A stretch of 64,000 nucleotides of DNA from Syngnathus acus. Taxonomy: Eukaryota > Chordata > Actinopteri > Syngnathiformes > Syngnathidae. The stretch lies in contig NC_051095.1 in assembly GCF_901709675.1 (NCBI RefSeq), positions 23,510,456 through 23,574,455 of the forward strand, given 5' to 3'. A program made the position numbers and the translations under genes. Each line of letters begins with the position of its first letter. Within the stretch, counting starts at the first letter, position 1. Of this stretch, positions 10,688 through 20,865 are shown in pieces. Under the pieces are notes generated by a model that worked only from the letters and a program-made list of their open reading frames with translations, was not told the origin of the DNA and made no database searches.

Positions 10688-11160
10688 AATGGCAAGGAAA
10701 AAATGCACAGCTAAACGAATATATGACGATGAATACAGGACGTTTTGAACAGAGTTAAAGTTGTTTTTTGTTTAACGCTATGGCAAGCCATTCTGCCTGA
10801 TATGTCGGACGTCATTGGCGCATTTAAAAGCTTCAAATGGTCAGCGCCACTTCAGCTCACTTCATGCCAATATCGATAAGGACTTTGCAAAAGGGACTGA
10901 ATTTCACAAGCACAAGTTTGGAGACTTTGAAAAGTCAGGCAGAAAAATAGGTACAGTTTTTCAAAAAAATTACGAAGCACTCAGAGACTGTCACACTTGC
11001 ATTGTTTCAACTGGCTTGGAACATTGCACGGGCTAAAAAGCCATACAATGAAGTGGAGTTCGTTAAAATATGCCTCAGTGACGTTTTGAAATCTTGTCTC
11101 CTGAAAACGACGAACTCAAACGAATGGTCTGTCCCGCCCCACATAGTAAGTGAAAAAACG
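10688..11160 (+). pseudogene. Broken hAT transposase (BED finger region)
   Basis: Starting at atggcaaggaaaaaatgcac, the translation has MARKKCTAKRIYDDEYRTF, then a stop, then after more changes YGKPFCLICRTSLAHLKAS and QRHFSSLHANIDKDF. C-x2-C followed by H-x4-H fits a BED zinc finger of hAT/Charlie transposases, such as the one domesticated in GTF2IRD2. Further on, WNIARAKKPYNEVEFVKICL matches the next conserved block (SxxIAxxxKPFxxGEFIKxCL). Stops and frame changes break the gene and the catalytic domain is absent. The surrounding hAT ends identify the element it once served. Confidence 0.7.
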
Positions 11161-11346
11161 TATTATGTTTTTGTTTGTGGAATTCGTTGAACTGAGAGTT
11201 TGTCTGTGTGAGACAATGCACACAATGTTCATTGTTGAAAATGTGGTCTTTGGTCTGTGGTTTTAGTACTGTAGGAGTCAATTTGTCATTATCATGTTGG
11301 TGCGTGACATAATAATGTCACACAATAAATTTGGCTGAGCAGAGGG

Positions 11347-11423
11347 GTGTGTGTGTGTGTGTGCGTGTGCGTGCGCGTGCGTGTTTGTGTGCGTGTGTGT
11401 GTGTGTGTGGGGGGGGGGGGGGG
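11347..11423 (+). repeat. GT repeat with 15-G tract
   Basis: Interrupted (gt)n from 11347, ending in a run of 15 G at 11409-11423. It lies inside the hAT element. A very similar GT-then-G arrangement is at 56870-56911. Confidence 0.9.
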
Positions 11424-11700
11424 TGTTCATGTGTGCTCATGTGTATGATGTGGCTCTTTGCGATGACACAGTAAAAAATGTGGCTCTTAGTCTCTGACTG
11501 GTTGGCCACCCCTGAAATAGACCATCAAAATGGAAAGGATTTTGTCACATGGGCTCAGGAACACGTTAGAAAACAATTGTCAGATAACACAATTCATTCC
11601 TACATCTACAATTGCAAGATAAAACTACAATGCAAAATGTTTGCTATATTTCAACACCAAGAAATGCCGCAAGCACTCCACGCCAGACGCTGGGCATGAT

Positions 11701-12118
11701 AAAAGAGCTACAATATTTTTGGCATCGGGCATCTCAAGGTCGAGAATTTATTATGTGTGTCTGGATTCTTCATAATAAACATTCAATATACGTTTGCAAA
11801 TGCTTAGTTTTTACATTTACGTTTTTATGTTAAGTGCATAATGATGAATATTCAAGCTCATTAATGCAGTGCTATGCCAATGCACCATTGCATTCCCATA
11901 GCTTAAATTTGTATCTACAATGGTTATGACCACACAGTCAACAAGGGCAGCTCTCTGTTCTTGTGTCAAGATCACCTGTTTAAGAGCCTCTTTTATGAAA
12001 CTGTTGAGCCACATCGAACCACTGACCTGTGTATTATTAAATGATATTCATTGAGCATGAGGAAGGGTTAACGTAATATATCTGTTTGTGGTCATTCAAC
12101 TGCATGCCATATAGCCCA
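11701..12118. other. Unassigned stretch
   Basis: No repeat end or exon recognised. Confidence 0.4.
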
Positions 12119-12120
12119 TG

Positions 12121-12958
12121 CAGTAATCCCTCGTTCATCGCGGATAATTGGTTCCAAAACCACCCCGCGATAAGTGAAATCCGCGTAGTAGGGTCACCCT
12201 CTCATCTGTACATTTTTTGTGTCAATAAATGTACTATATGAAACCATTTAAGTGCATATGTTATTATTAGAACATTAAAAATTAGTTTCAAACATGTAAA
12301 TAATACATTACTAGCATAAATAACATACAGAAAATATTGTATATATATTGAACATATAAATATTATGCGTGTGTGTGTGTGGGTGTGTGTGTAACATGTA
12401 GATGTGACGTTCTGTTGTTAACCTTGGTTAAACAGGGTTCTCTAGAATAGAATAGAATAGAATAGATCTTTATTGTCATTGTCACACATGTACAACGAAA
12501 TTGTAAAAAGTGCCAACCGATCAGTGCATAGAAAATAAATAAATAAATAAATAAATAAATAGAATGAAAAGATGAAAAAATACAAGCTAAAAACCCACAG
12601 AAGAACATACACAGACATAATCTTTTTTTTTTAGCGGCATTTAACTAGTGGTCACAAGTTGCCATAGCAGCGCTATGCGCATTTTGTAAATGTATATGTA
12701 GATGGAGCTAAAGTATACATACTGTAAATATGATTTTAGGACTGTTTTATTATTATAACAACTTTTTATAACAAGGTACAATACTGTAAATATGTTTTCA
12801 GAAGTCTTTTATAATAACAACTTCTTTTATAAGTACAACACTTCAAATATGTTTTTAGAACGCTTACTGTAACAACGTTGTTTTTTTTTTTGGCTGGAAA
12901 AAATCCGCGATGCAGCGAAACCGCGATAAACGAACCGCGAAGTAGCGAGGGATCGCTG
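12121..12958. mobile_element. Tigger/pogo-like MITE
   Basis: Left end cagtaatccctcgttcatcg; right end gcgaagtagcgagggatcgctg, its inverted near-copy. The right end is followed by TA; the left is preceded by TG, so one target base has changed. 'cgataaacgaaccgcg' lies near the right end. CAGT..CCCTCG termini are typical of Tigger-type elements. A retroposon tail is inserted at 12441-12610. No transposase frame is seen. Confidence 0.7.
12441..12610 (-). repeat. Antisense retroposon tail with tagaa repeat
   Basis: (tagaa)n at 12445-12464, then gatctttattgtcattgtca, then tacaacgaaattgt, and an (aaat)n tract near 12531-12561. Read on the minus strand this is a LINE/SINE 3' end (caatgacaataaagatc plus microsatellite). 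It lies inside the Tigger-like MITE. Confidence 0.55.
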
Positions 12959-12960
12959 TA

Positions 12961-13229
12961 TATCGTTCAAAGGACACTATGTATATACTGAAATACATAT
13001 TTTATGAGTGTTTACCACCCAGGCGTAAGCTCATAAATGCATTGAGGGAGATCCTCCATGATGAGTCACAAAGTGAAGAAAATGATCTGATATGCACTGA
13101 CGTGGCTACAATACCAATGCTAAAATATCTCATAAGGTATCATCTTATATGTAAACTAACAATGGGGACATTTATCCTGCAAATCATTATGTAGCCAATC
13201 ATCATGTCATTTGTATGTCTTTTATTCTT
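12961..13229. other. Unassigned stretch
   Basis: A 71-codon open frame (12979-13194) is present but shows no recognisable domain or splice context. Confidence 0.35.
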
Positions 13230-13337
13230 TTATATACCCACTCTGCGGTATGAATGCTGCTGGAAAACCTAATTTCCCCTGGGATCAATAAACCTCCCTC
13301 CCTCCCTACCTCCCTATCTACCTACCTACCTACCTAC
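13230..13337 (+). repeat. Retroposon tail with cctc/ctac repeat
   Basis: 'aatttcccctgggatcaata' followed by aacctccctccctccctacc and (ctac)n. This is the common fish pattern of a retroposon 3' end (gggatcaataaag) joined to a tetranucleotide repeat. A related tail is at 41250. Confidence 0.5.
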
Positions 13338-13583
13338 CAAAACTTACTTGTCTCCAAAACTGTAGACAAAAACAAAAACGACACAACCACAATTGACACC
13401 TATGGTCAGTATGTAGCCTTCAGTGAGTTAACTTGCATGTTTTTGGAACATGGGAGGAACGTTAGAAAAAAAAAAAAAAACTTGGCATCTCCGTAGCAAA
13501 TACGTGAAGCTGAGATTTGCACTATGGAACCTATTGTATGACTGTGAAGCAGTTTTCTTCTATTCATATGAGGCTATTTTATA

Positions 13584-15132
13584 CGAGCCAAAATTCCAAT
13601 GAAGTTGGGGCGTAGTGTAAAATGTCCATTAAAAACAGAACACAGTGATTTGCAAATCATTTTCAACCTACTATCAACCTACATATTCAACCTACAATTC
13701 AATACACTTCAGGGATTAGATGTTTATTCTTCAATGGTGTGAACATTGTTGGACATCGTTTTTCAAATTATCTCACAATTTGTATTTGATGCCTGCAACA
13801 CATTCCAGAAAGGCTGGGATTGGCAACAAAAGACTGGGAAAGTTGAGAAATAGCCCAATTAAATTAAATTAAATTTAATTAACACCTCTTTGGAATACTC
13901 TGCAAATTAACTGGTTATTTGGAAACAGGTGAATGTTACACCTGGGTGCATCCCTGAAAGTCAAGTTCATAACCAAGGATGAGACAAAGTTCACTACTTT
14001 GTATTTATAACTGCATGAACAACAATTGAAGACCAATGTTTCACAAAATACATTTGCAAGGAATTCAAGGGATTTAAACAGCTATGGTCCGTCAGATAAT
14101 CAAAGGATTCAGTTGAGAAGAAATCAGAAATGACGAAATCTCTGCACGTAAGTGGCAAGGCCACAAACCAACACTGACTCACTCTGACCTTTGATCCCCC
14201 AGGCAGTACTGTATTAAAAACCCACATCATTGTGCAACAGATATTGCCACATGAGATCATGAACACTCCAAAAAAAACATTATCAGTTCACACAGTTCAT
14301 CTACAAATTGGCAATTAAAATGTTAATATTCATAGTGAAAGCCATTTATCAAAAACACCCAGAAACGCCGCCGGCTTCTCTGGTCCCAAACTCATCCAAG
14401 ATGGACTGACGCAAAGTGGAAAAGTGTTCTGTGGTCTTAACAGTTCACATTTCAAATAGTTTTTAGGAATTAAGGACACCCTGTCCTAGCCAAAGAGGAA
14501 AAGGATCATCCAGATTTGCATCACCGCAAAGTTCAAAAGCCAAGAGCTGTGTGGGTATGCGGGTGTGTTTACCCCCATGGTTAACTTGCACGTCTGCTTA
14601 AAGCTACATGCAGGTTTTGGAGCAACACATGCTGCCATCCGAGCAAGTGTTTTCAGAGACATGACTGCAAGAGAATTCCAAGACACATTCATCTCAACAG
14701 TGTGGCTTCGTAGAAAATGAGCGCAAGCCAGCAACTCAGACCTGTCTCCCATCCAAAATGCGTGGCGCATTATGAAGCGTAAAATACAACAACGGAATTT
14801 CTAGACTGTTGAACAGCTGAAGCTGTACATCAAGCACGAATGGGAAATAATTCCACTATAAAAGCTTCAAATATTAGTGTCCTCAGTTCAAAAATGGTTA
14901 GTGGATGTTGTTAAAAGGAAAGGTACTGTAACAGAGTTGGTGTTGAATAACACAATGGGAAACATGCCCGTCGTGTCATATTTGTGATGTGTTGCAGGCA
15001 TCACACTGCACAATGAATAAATATTTGCAAAAAACAATAAACGTTGCCGTGTTGGTAATGTATTCAGTTAAATATGTTGAAAAGGATTTGCAAATCTGTT
15101 TTACACATTTTACAAACTTCGACGAATTGGGG
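13584..15132 (+). mobile_element. Tc1-like transposon, inactive
   Basis: A 1.55-kb element bordered by TA (13582-13583 and 15133-15134). The left end contains ttccaatgaagttggggcg, and the right end has the inverted 'cttcgacgaattggggta'. This end sequence is that of an abundant fish Tc1 family. Subterminal 'tgcaaatc' and 'ttttaca' motifs occur at both ends. The transposase region is decayed (see next entry). Confidence 0.8.
14060..14920 (+). pseudogene. Tc1 transposase pseudogene
   Basis: Recognisable order of Tc1 motifs: 'gaaacgccgccggcttct' (RRRLLW), 'gatggactgacgcaaagtgg' (WTDAKW), 'cacatttcaaatagttttta' (the FQI region after the second catalytic Asp), 'gttttggagcaacacatgc' (VLEQHML) and SPIQNAWRIMKRKIQQRNF near the C-terminus. 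In the Tc1 family the last block reads SPIENxW, and its Glu is the third catalytic acid (DD34E). Here it is Gln (caa). Together with in-frame stops, for example in 'cttaacagttcacattt', this makes the enzyme inactive. Confidence 0.75.
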
Positions 15133-15179
15133 TACTGACATTACAAGTGTCATTTATACAAAACACAATGGCTAAAATT

Positions 15180-15640
15180 GTTATGTGCCGTGCTACATGT
15201 CACCCAGACGGTGACCATCCACTACACTCAGTAACAGCCCCACCCACTCATCAACTTAACCTCCTTGCTCCTGCTCATCAGCCAGCTCCTACTTGAAAAC
15301 CACACACCAGTCACTTCCCCGTCAGTTTGTCCCCGAATGCCACCTGTTTGTTATTGTGCCTCGTACCGCGCTTCTTGTTTTGATTCCCTGTTGTCGACCT
15401 TGTTCTGTACACTGACCGACCACGCCCAAATGCCGCCTGCCCTGACCAATCGCCCGTCCACCAATCAAACCTGAACGCCCCCAGACCAACCGCTCAATCA
15501 ACCGATCAAGCCCGAACACTGCCAGCCCTGACCGAACGCCTGACCATCAACCACGTCTTCAGCTCGCCAAGCCCGATCTCCATCATCCCTCAATACACAG
15601 TGTGCCGCGTTTGGTCGTCTATCTGTCCGCTGATAAAAAT
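15180..15640 (+). mobile_element. LTR-like block, same family as the one at 40515
   Basis: C-rich and G-poor on this strand, with 'cagtttgtccccgaatgcca', 'ttgattccctgttgtcgacc' and 'aaatgccgcctgccctgacc'. The reverse complement of 40515-40934 has the same ordered motifs. I could not fix TG/CA ends or a target duplication here, so the limits are approximate. It may be a decayed solo LTR. Confidence 0.4.
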
Positions 15641-15898
15641 TGTTTTTGTTCTTAAGTAGTTTTAAAACACTAATAGAGGCCAGCAGAATTCACTAATGTG
15701 AACTCTGTACTAGACATTTAGCATCTATTTAAAAGATTACTGAAATACATGGCTGCATGTGTTTTAAATTGAGACAATTCAGTTTATGTGTAAGGGTTAT
15801 CCATTCATTTTCTATACTGCTTATTCCCACGGGTTGCGGGCGTGCTGGAGCCTATCCCAGCAGTCATCGGGCAGTAGGCGGGGGACACCCTGAACTGG

Positions 15899-17979
15899 TG
15901 TTCTCGAAGTGCATTGATGATGTGACTCACTCGAAATCCATCGTCACTCGGGCTAACCGGAAGCCATGGCTGACAGGGGCTGTCCTCAGGCTGCTGAGGG
16001 CCAGGGACAAAGCCTTTAGAGCGGGGGATGAGGCTGGCTTGAGGACAGCGAGACCCGACCTGTCCCGGGGCATCAAGGAAGCGAAGAGGGCGTTCTCTTG
16101 CAAGATTACCGCCCACCTCAAGGACAGCAGGGACGCATGGAGCCTTTGGCAGGGCATTCAGACCATCACGCACTACAAGCCCACGCCGCAGAGCTGTGAA
16201 GGCGACGTCCGTCTGCTCAATGATCTTAACCGCTTCTTTGCTCGCTTCGACGCTCGGAACAGCACTTGCCCGCTGAAGGCCACTCCCCCTTCACACGAGC
16301 AGCCCCTGTGCCTCTCTGCCGACAGCGTGAGGAGGGCGCTTGCCGCTATCAACATCCGTAAGGCGGCGGGCCCTGACAACATCCCGGGTCGAGCGCTGAA
16401 GGACTGCGCTGGGGAGCTGACGGGTGTCTTCACGGACATCTTTAACATTTCCCTGCAGCAGGCCATCGTCCCGTCGTGTTTCAAGGCTGCCACCACCGTA
16501 CCTGTGCCGAAGAAACCTGCTCCGTCCTGCTACAATGACTACCGCCCGTGGCACTTACGCCCATCATCATGAAGTGCTTTGAGCGGCTTGTCATGGAGCA
16601 CATCCGATCCATTCTCCCCCCCACCATAGACCCCTTCCAGTTTGCTTACCGAGCCAAACGGTCCTCTGAGGATGCCATCTGCTCTGCCCTCCACTCGGCC
16701 CTCACCCACCTGGAAAGAAGGGACTCGTATGTGAGATTGCTGTTTGTGGACTTCAGTTCTGCCTTCAACACCATTGTGCCTCAACGTCTCATCTGCAAAC
16801 TCGACAAGCTGGGCCTCAGTACCTACCTCTGCAACTGGCTACTGGACTTCCTCTGTCGGAGGCCACAGGTGGTACGTGTTGGCGACAAAATCTCCGCCAG
16901 CATCACGCTGAGCACAGGGGCCCCCCAAGGCTGCGTGCTCAGTCCGCTGCTCTTCACCCTGCTGACGCATGACTGCACTGCAACCTACAGCGACAACCGC
17001 ATGGTGAAGTTTGCTGACGACACGACTCTGGTGGGTCTCATCACCAAGGGTGACGAGACTCAATACAGGTTGGAGGTTGACCTTCTGACCACGTGGTGCA
17101 GGGACAACAACCTCCTGCTGAACGTCAACAAGACCAAGGAGATTGTTGTTGACTTCCGGAAGGGTCACACCCAACACCTGCCGCTGACCATCGACGGTGC
17201 TGTGGTGGAGAGAGTGAGCAGCGCCAGGTTCCTGGGGGTGCACATCAGTGAGGATCTCTCCTGGTCCACCAACACCGCATCACTGGCGAAGAAGGCCCAG
17301 CGCCGCCTGTACTTCCTGCGGAAACTCAGGCGAGCGAGCGCTCCTCCGGCCGTCATGACTACATTTTACCGTGGCACCATTGAGAGCGTCCTCTCCAGTT
17401 GTGTTGCTGTTTGGGGTGGTAGCTGCACTGACTACAACATGAAGGCCCTGCAGCGCATAGTGAACACGGCTGGTAGGATTATTGGTGCTTCACCCCCCTC
17501 CTTGAAGGACATTTACACCTCCCATCTCACCCGCAAGGCGACCACGATTGTGAGTGATGTAAGTCACCCCGCTCACTCTTTGTTCGATTTTCTGCCCTCT
17601 GGGAAGAGGTACAGGAGCCTGCGCTCCCACACCACCAGACTCGCCAACAGCTTCGTACTCCAGGCTGTTAGGATCCTGAACTCTCTCCCCCCTTCTGCGT
17701 CGCGTCCTGTACCTTTGCGCTATGTTCTGACTGTCTGCTGTATGCACACTTGCTCCGTTTTGCTCCTCTTATTTGTTGTGTTATTTGTTTATTTATTATT
17801 TATTCATCACTCTTATTATTCATTGTTTGTGCCTTCTTGTTTTTATTTTGTGTTGTTTACTTGTATGCATATCGTGTACTATGTCTCGTCACCGTGGGAT
17901 AGTGGATAGTTTCTTTGTGCGTCTTGGCGTGTGAAGAGATTGACAATAAAGCTGACTTTGACTTTGACTTTGACTTTGG
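15899..17979 (+). mobile_element. L2/CR1-type LINE, 5'-truncated
   Basis: About 2.1 kb covering the end of the linker, the reverse transcriptase and a 3' tail 'gacaataaagctgactttga' followed by tgactt repeats. The 5' endonuclease part is missing, as is usual for truncated LINE insertions. It lies within the dispersed repeat between 'gaactgg' and 'ttgccagcc'. Confidence 0.85.
15901..17909 (+). pseudogene. L2-type reverse transcriptase, one frameshift
   Basis: Codes for LINE reverse transcriptase, which copies element RNA at a DNA nick. The first part reads CIDDVTHSKSI, KPWLTGAVLRLL and KAAGPDNIPGRAL (RT block 1), up to NDYRP. One base is missing near 16546-16549, and the frame continues as [14 protein letters not shown]. 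Then follow [43 protein letters not shown], the catalytic [13 protein letters not shown] near 17010, [12 protein letters not shown] and [13 protein letters not shown]. The C-terminal residues after about 17700 are low-complexity and probably 3' UTR. Except for the single base loss and the absent 5' part, the RT blocks are complete. Confidence 0.85.
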
Positions 17980-18235
17980 TTGCCAGCCAATCGCAAGGCA
18001 AACTGAGACGAACAACCATTCGCACTCACACCTAGGGACAATTTGCAACCCCGCACCCTCTTAACTGTGAGGCGAACGTGCTGCTAACCAGTGTAAGGGT
18101 CATTCCTGGTAATTATGGAATCCAGTAGTGGGCTGGGTTGGACAGTTTGGCAGGCTGGATTTGTCCCGCGAGCCGCTAGTCGATAATCCCTGCTGTAAGG
18201 GGAGGCAATTTAAAAATCCAATAATTATTGGAAAG

Positions 18236-18806
18236 GTTTGCAAGGTATGGTCTATTTTATCTTTGCAGCCTGCCAAAGTTGTTAGGGCAATGTGGCTCCT
18301 TCAAAATGGGACATCCATACACATTTTGACCAGCAGGTTTTCTATATCTCCCAGCAGCATGTCAAGCGGAGGCATGAGAAACTAGAAGACAGGCCAGAAC
18401 AGCAGGAGAGATTGCCTTCGGAGGGCAAAAACAGAGTAGGATAGCTATCTGTGCTTTTGTTTATGGATGAACAGGAGGAGCACCGCCAAAGTCTTAATAA
18501 CCTCCAGTTGGCTGCAGTTTGGGGTATGTGCTCACATCTTGGAAACATGTACCAAGATTAGCATTTGCCAGAAAGCGCTCGAGCTGGCAGAGTCACCACC
18601 AATCCACTGTTCTCTTCACAGATGAAAGCAGATACACATTGAGCAAATATGACGGATGTGCAAGAGTCTGTCTGCTGCCTGCAGCATTCCCCAGGACGAT
18701 GGTTTGGCCATGTGTCAGTGGTAATCTGGGGAGGTACTGTACGTATATCCTTGTAGACTTCACATCTCCATCTGTTACCCAGATGCACACTAGCAACTGT
18801 TAAAGT
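18236..18806 (+). pseudogene. Tc1-like transposase relic, second family
   Basis: 'AMWLLQNGTSIHIL' resembles the N-terminal helix-turn-helix (AIxLLQxGxS). Later, VLFTDESRYTLSKYDG matches the Tc1 block with the second catalytic Asp (LFTDESRF). 'cagtggtaatctggggaggt' encodes the following GGSVVIWGG-like motif in a shifted frame. The sequence between is rearranged. No TIRs are visible, and the sequence differs from the Tc1 family at 13584. Confidence 0.6.
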
Positions 18807-18914
18807 TTTGGATGAATTCCTTAATTAAATTCATATCACTCTGAGCCGCGAGTGTTTAGAATACTATATTGTAGCGTTAACAAAGTACAAGGAAAGACGT
18901 GGGTTAGGTAAACG

Positions 18915-19620
18915 GCTCTTTATTTAACAAAACAAACTTCCAGGCGTGTGGCGGCGTGGACTTCCAGCCACGGAGGTGGAAGAGAACTCCATAGAATAGG
19001 ACCAGGCGTGCGTAAAAGCCATGACCGGGCCCCATCCACCGTCCCCGGACAGCCAACCGGCCGAGCGCCGGCCCCCGACTTCTATCCACGGAGGTGAAAG
19101 AGAGATCCGTAGAGTAGGACCGGGCGTGCGTAAAAGCCATGTCCGAGCCCCATCCACCGTCCCTGGACAGCCACCCGGCCGAGCGCCGCCCCCCGACTTC
19201 AATCCACGGAGGTGAAAGAGAGCTCCGTAGTGTAGGACCGGGCGTGCGTAAATGCCATAATAGTTTTTCAAACCTTCTGTGTCACTCCAAATCCTTAAAT
19301 CCGTCAAACTCTTCGTCCTCCGTGTCACTTAGAAACAAAGCCGCTAATGATGCCGGTAGTGCGTGGGGCCCTTCGTCATCTTCGTCATCCCGTGATCAAT
19401 CTTTGTCCTTTTTGCAAACAACCGCCGCGCCGCGTCGCGCTGCTGACGTCACTTGAAATTCAAATTACAGTAATCCCTTGCTACATCGCGGTTCGTTTAT
19501 CGCGGTTTCACTTTTTTTTTGAAAAGTTTTGAAAAAAAACACATAAGTCGCTCCTTATTGTAAGTCGCCCCCCCACCCGAACTATGAAAAAAAACGCGAC
19601 TTACAGTCCGAAAATTACGG
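18915..19620. mobile_element. Family C composite MITE, 5'-truncated
   Basis: The right end, gcgacttacagtccgaaaat followed by tacgg and then TA, matches the right end of the complete copy at 31515-32732. The left part is missing; homology begins at 'ttatttaacaaaacaaactt'. It holds about 2.5 units of a 118-bp minisatellite (units start 18961, 19079, 19197) with 'ggcgtgcgtaaaagccatg'. Bases 19468-19518 are a piece of a Tigger-like end. Confidence 0.75.
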
Positions 19621-19884
19621 TACATAGTATATATAGTACATTTCAAGTAGTGCATGTGGAATAAGTGGCTTTTAGCAAGTTGGGTGTACAAGGTTTAGTA
19701 AAGTGCAGAATGGATGGTAACCGAGGTGTGTCAACAGTGGTTATTTTCGGTTTATTTGTTTTTTGCTCTTCAGTGCACTTATGACTCGATCGCCACAGGA
19801 AGTGGAACTTATCCACGCCTTCTCCTCCGAGCCTCGTGTGTCAATGTTGTCATGGTCAAATGGTTGAGGCATCCTCTGAGTACC

Positions 19885-20865
19885 TTTCTGCAGGTCTGCA
19901 GCTTTCCTGGGGTTCACACCTTTTAGCACCCGTCTCACCTCATGTTCTTGGAGTGTCAGGGCTGCTGGGTGCTGATGGGAGTGGTCTGCATGTAGTTGGA
20001 CGGACAGTTTTGAGGCGGGTGAAGTAGCGGTTCAGCTCCTCTGCCCCTGAAGCGTCGATGTCCGTGGCAGCATGATTGCCATCTTTGTAGTTTGTGAGGT
20101 GTTGTAGGCCATGCCACATCTTCCTGGGGTTGTTGTCGCTGAAGTCTTCCTTTTGTAGGATAGTTTGGCTTCTATGAGGCCTCTCTTCAGACCTGGCCTC
20201 ACTGTAATGGATTTTGTTACCAGACCTGAAGGCGATGTGGAGTTTGAGGAGATTGTGGAAGTTGCTGTTCATCCAGGGTTTCTGGTTTGGGAAGGCTCGT
20301 ATGTGTTTCTTTACTGGTACTGTGTCTCTGCAGTTCTTTATGTCGTAGAGGACAGTTTCGGTGTGCTCCTGTAGATCCTCGTTGTCAAATACATCCCAGT
20401 CTGTGTGCTCAAAGGAGTCCTGCAGCTGAAAGAGAGCATATTCGGGCCGGGTCATAATGATCTTTGTTTGTGGCTTAGTTTTCCACGGGACGGGGGTTTA
20501 TATGGGGGTGAGAGACAAGCAGACGTGGTCAGAGCCAACAAGATGGGGGCGGGGGGGTTTGTATGCCTGTCTGAGATTGGAATGAACACGGTCCAGTGAT
20601 TTCCCCCCTCTGTTGGCACATGCAGTTTACGTATTGGACAAATTTAGGGAGCACAGACACGCCTGATTGAAGTCGCTGTCAACGATAAAGACAACCGGGA
20701 TGTGCGAGTTGCTGTTTGTTTAGCGTGGTGAGCAGGACACTAAGCGCTACTCTAGCGTTAGCGTCCGGTGGTATGTAAACAGAAGTCACGATAACTACTG
20801 TCAGCTCTCTTGGTAGATAAAAGGGCCTGCATGAGACTGCTATCACTTCTAAGTCTAAGTTTGCA
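19885..20865 (-). pseudogene. Antisense L2-type LINE fragment (endonuclease and linker)
   Basis: Read on the minus strand: LDLEVIAVSCRPFYLPREL, then VIVTSVYIPPDANARVAL and NKQQLAHPG from the APE-type endonuclease, then DSFEHTDWDVF, FPNQKPWMNS, MWHGLQHLTNYK and LKGVNPRKAADLQ at the entry to the RT domain. The middle of the endonuclease is missing or frameshifted near 20500-20680. The RT itself is absent below about 19885. This covers a part of the L2 protein that the copy at 15899 lacks. It is a dead fragment. Confidence 0.75.

Larger units (their letters stand above)
10408..11514 (+). mobile_element. hAT element with degenerate transposase
   Basis: Ends are cagcggtggccaacc and ggttggccacccctg (inverted, one mismatch). 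A perfect 8-bp duplication, aaatagac, is at 10400-10407 and 11515-11522. 'gcgagccgcatgcggctc' and 'tgtggctcttagtctctgac' lie near the ends. It contains a decayed transposase remnant and a GT/G tract, and it interrupts a Tc1-like fragment. Confidence 0.88.
10185..11700 (+). mobile_element. Tc1-like transposon fragment split by a hAT insertion
   Basis: The two pieces, 10185-10407 and 11515-11700, read as one stretch of a fish Tc1-family element. The left piece has 'caaggacaggttgaagttcacc' in altered form, 'gtttgagcaaatagtcc' and 'ttcagagaatttggagaaat'. The right piece has 'cacatgggctcaggaacac' and 'acatctacaattgcaagat'. The same ordered motifs occur in the longer Tc1 at 13584-15132. Both element ends are missing. 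Confidence 0.7.
15797..18110 (+). repeat. Dispersed fish repeat split by an L2 insertion
   Basis: The left piece, 15797-15898, runs from 'ttatccattcattttctata' through 'gcgtgctggagcctatccca' to 'ccctgaactgg'. The right piece, 17980-18110, resumes at 'ttgccagccaatcgcaaggc' and ends near 'gtgaggcgaacgtgctgcta'. Intact copies, for example at 51676, have both parts in this order, so the L2 between them is a later insertion. Confidence 0.8.
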
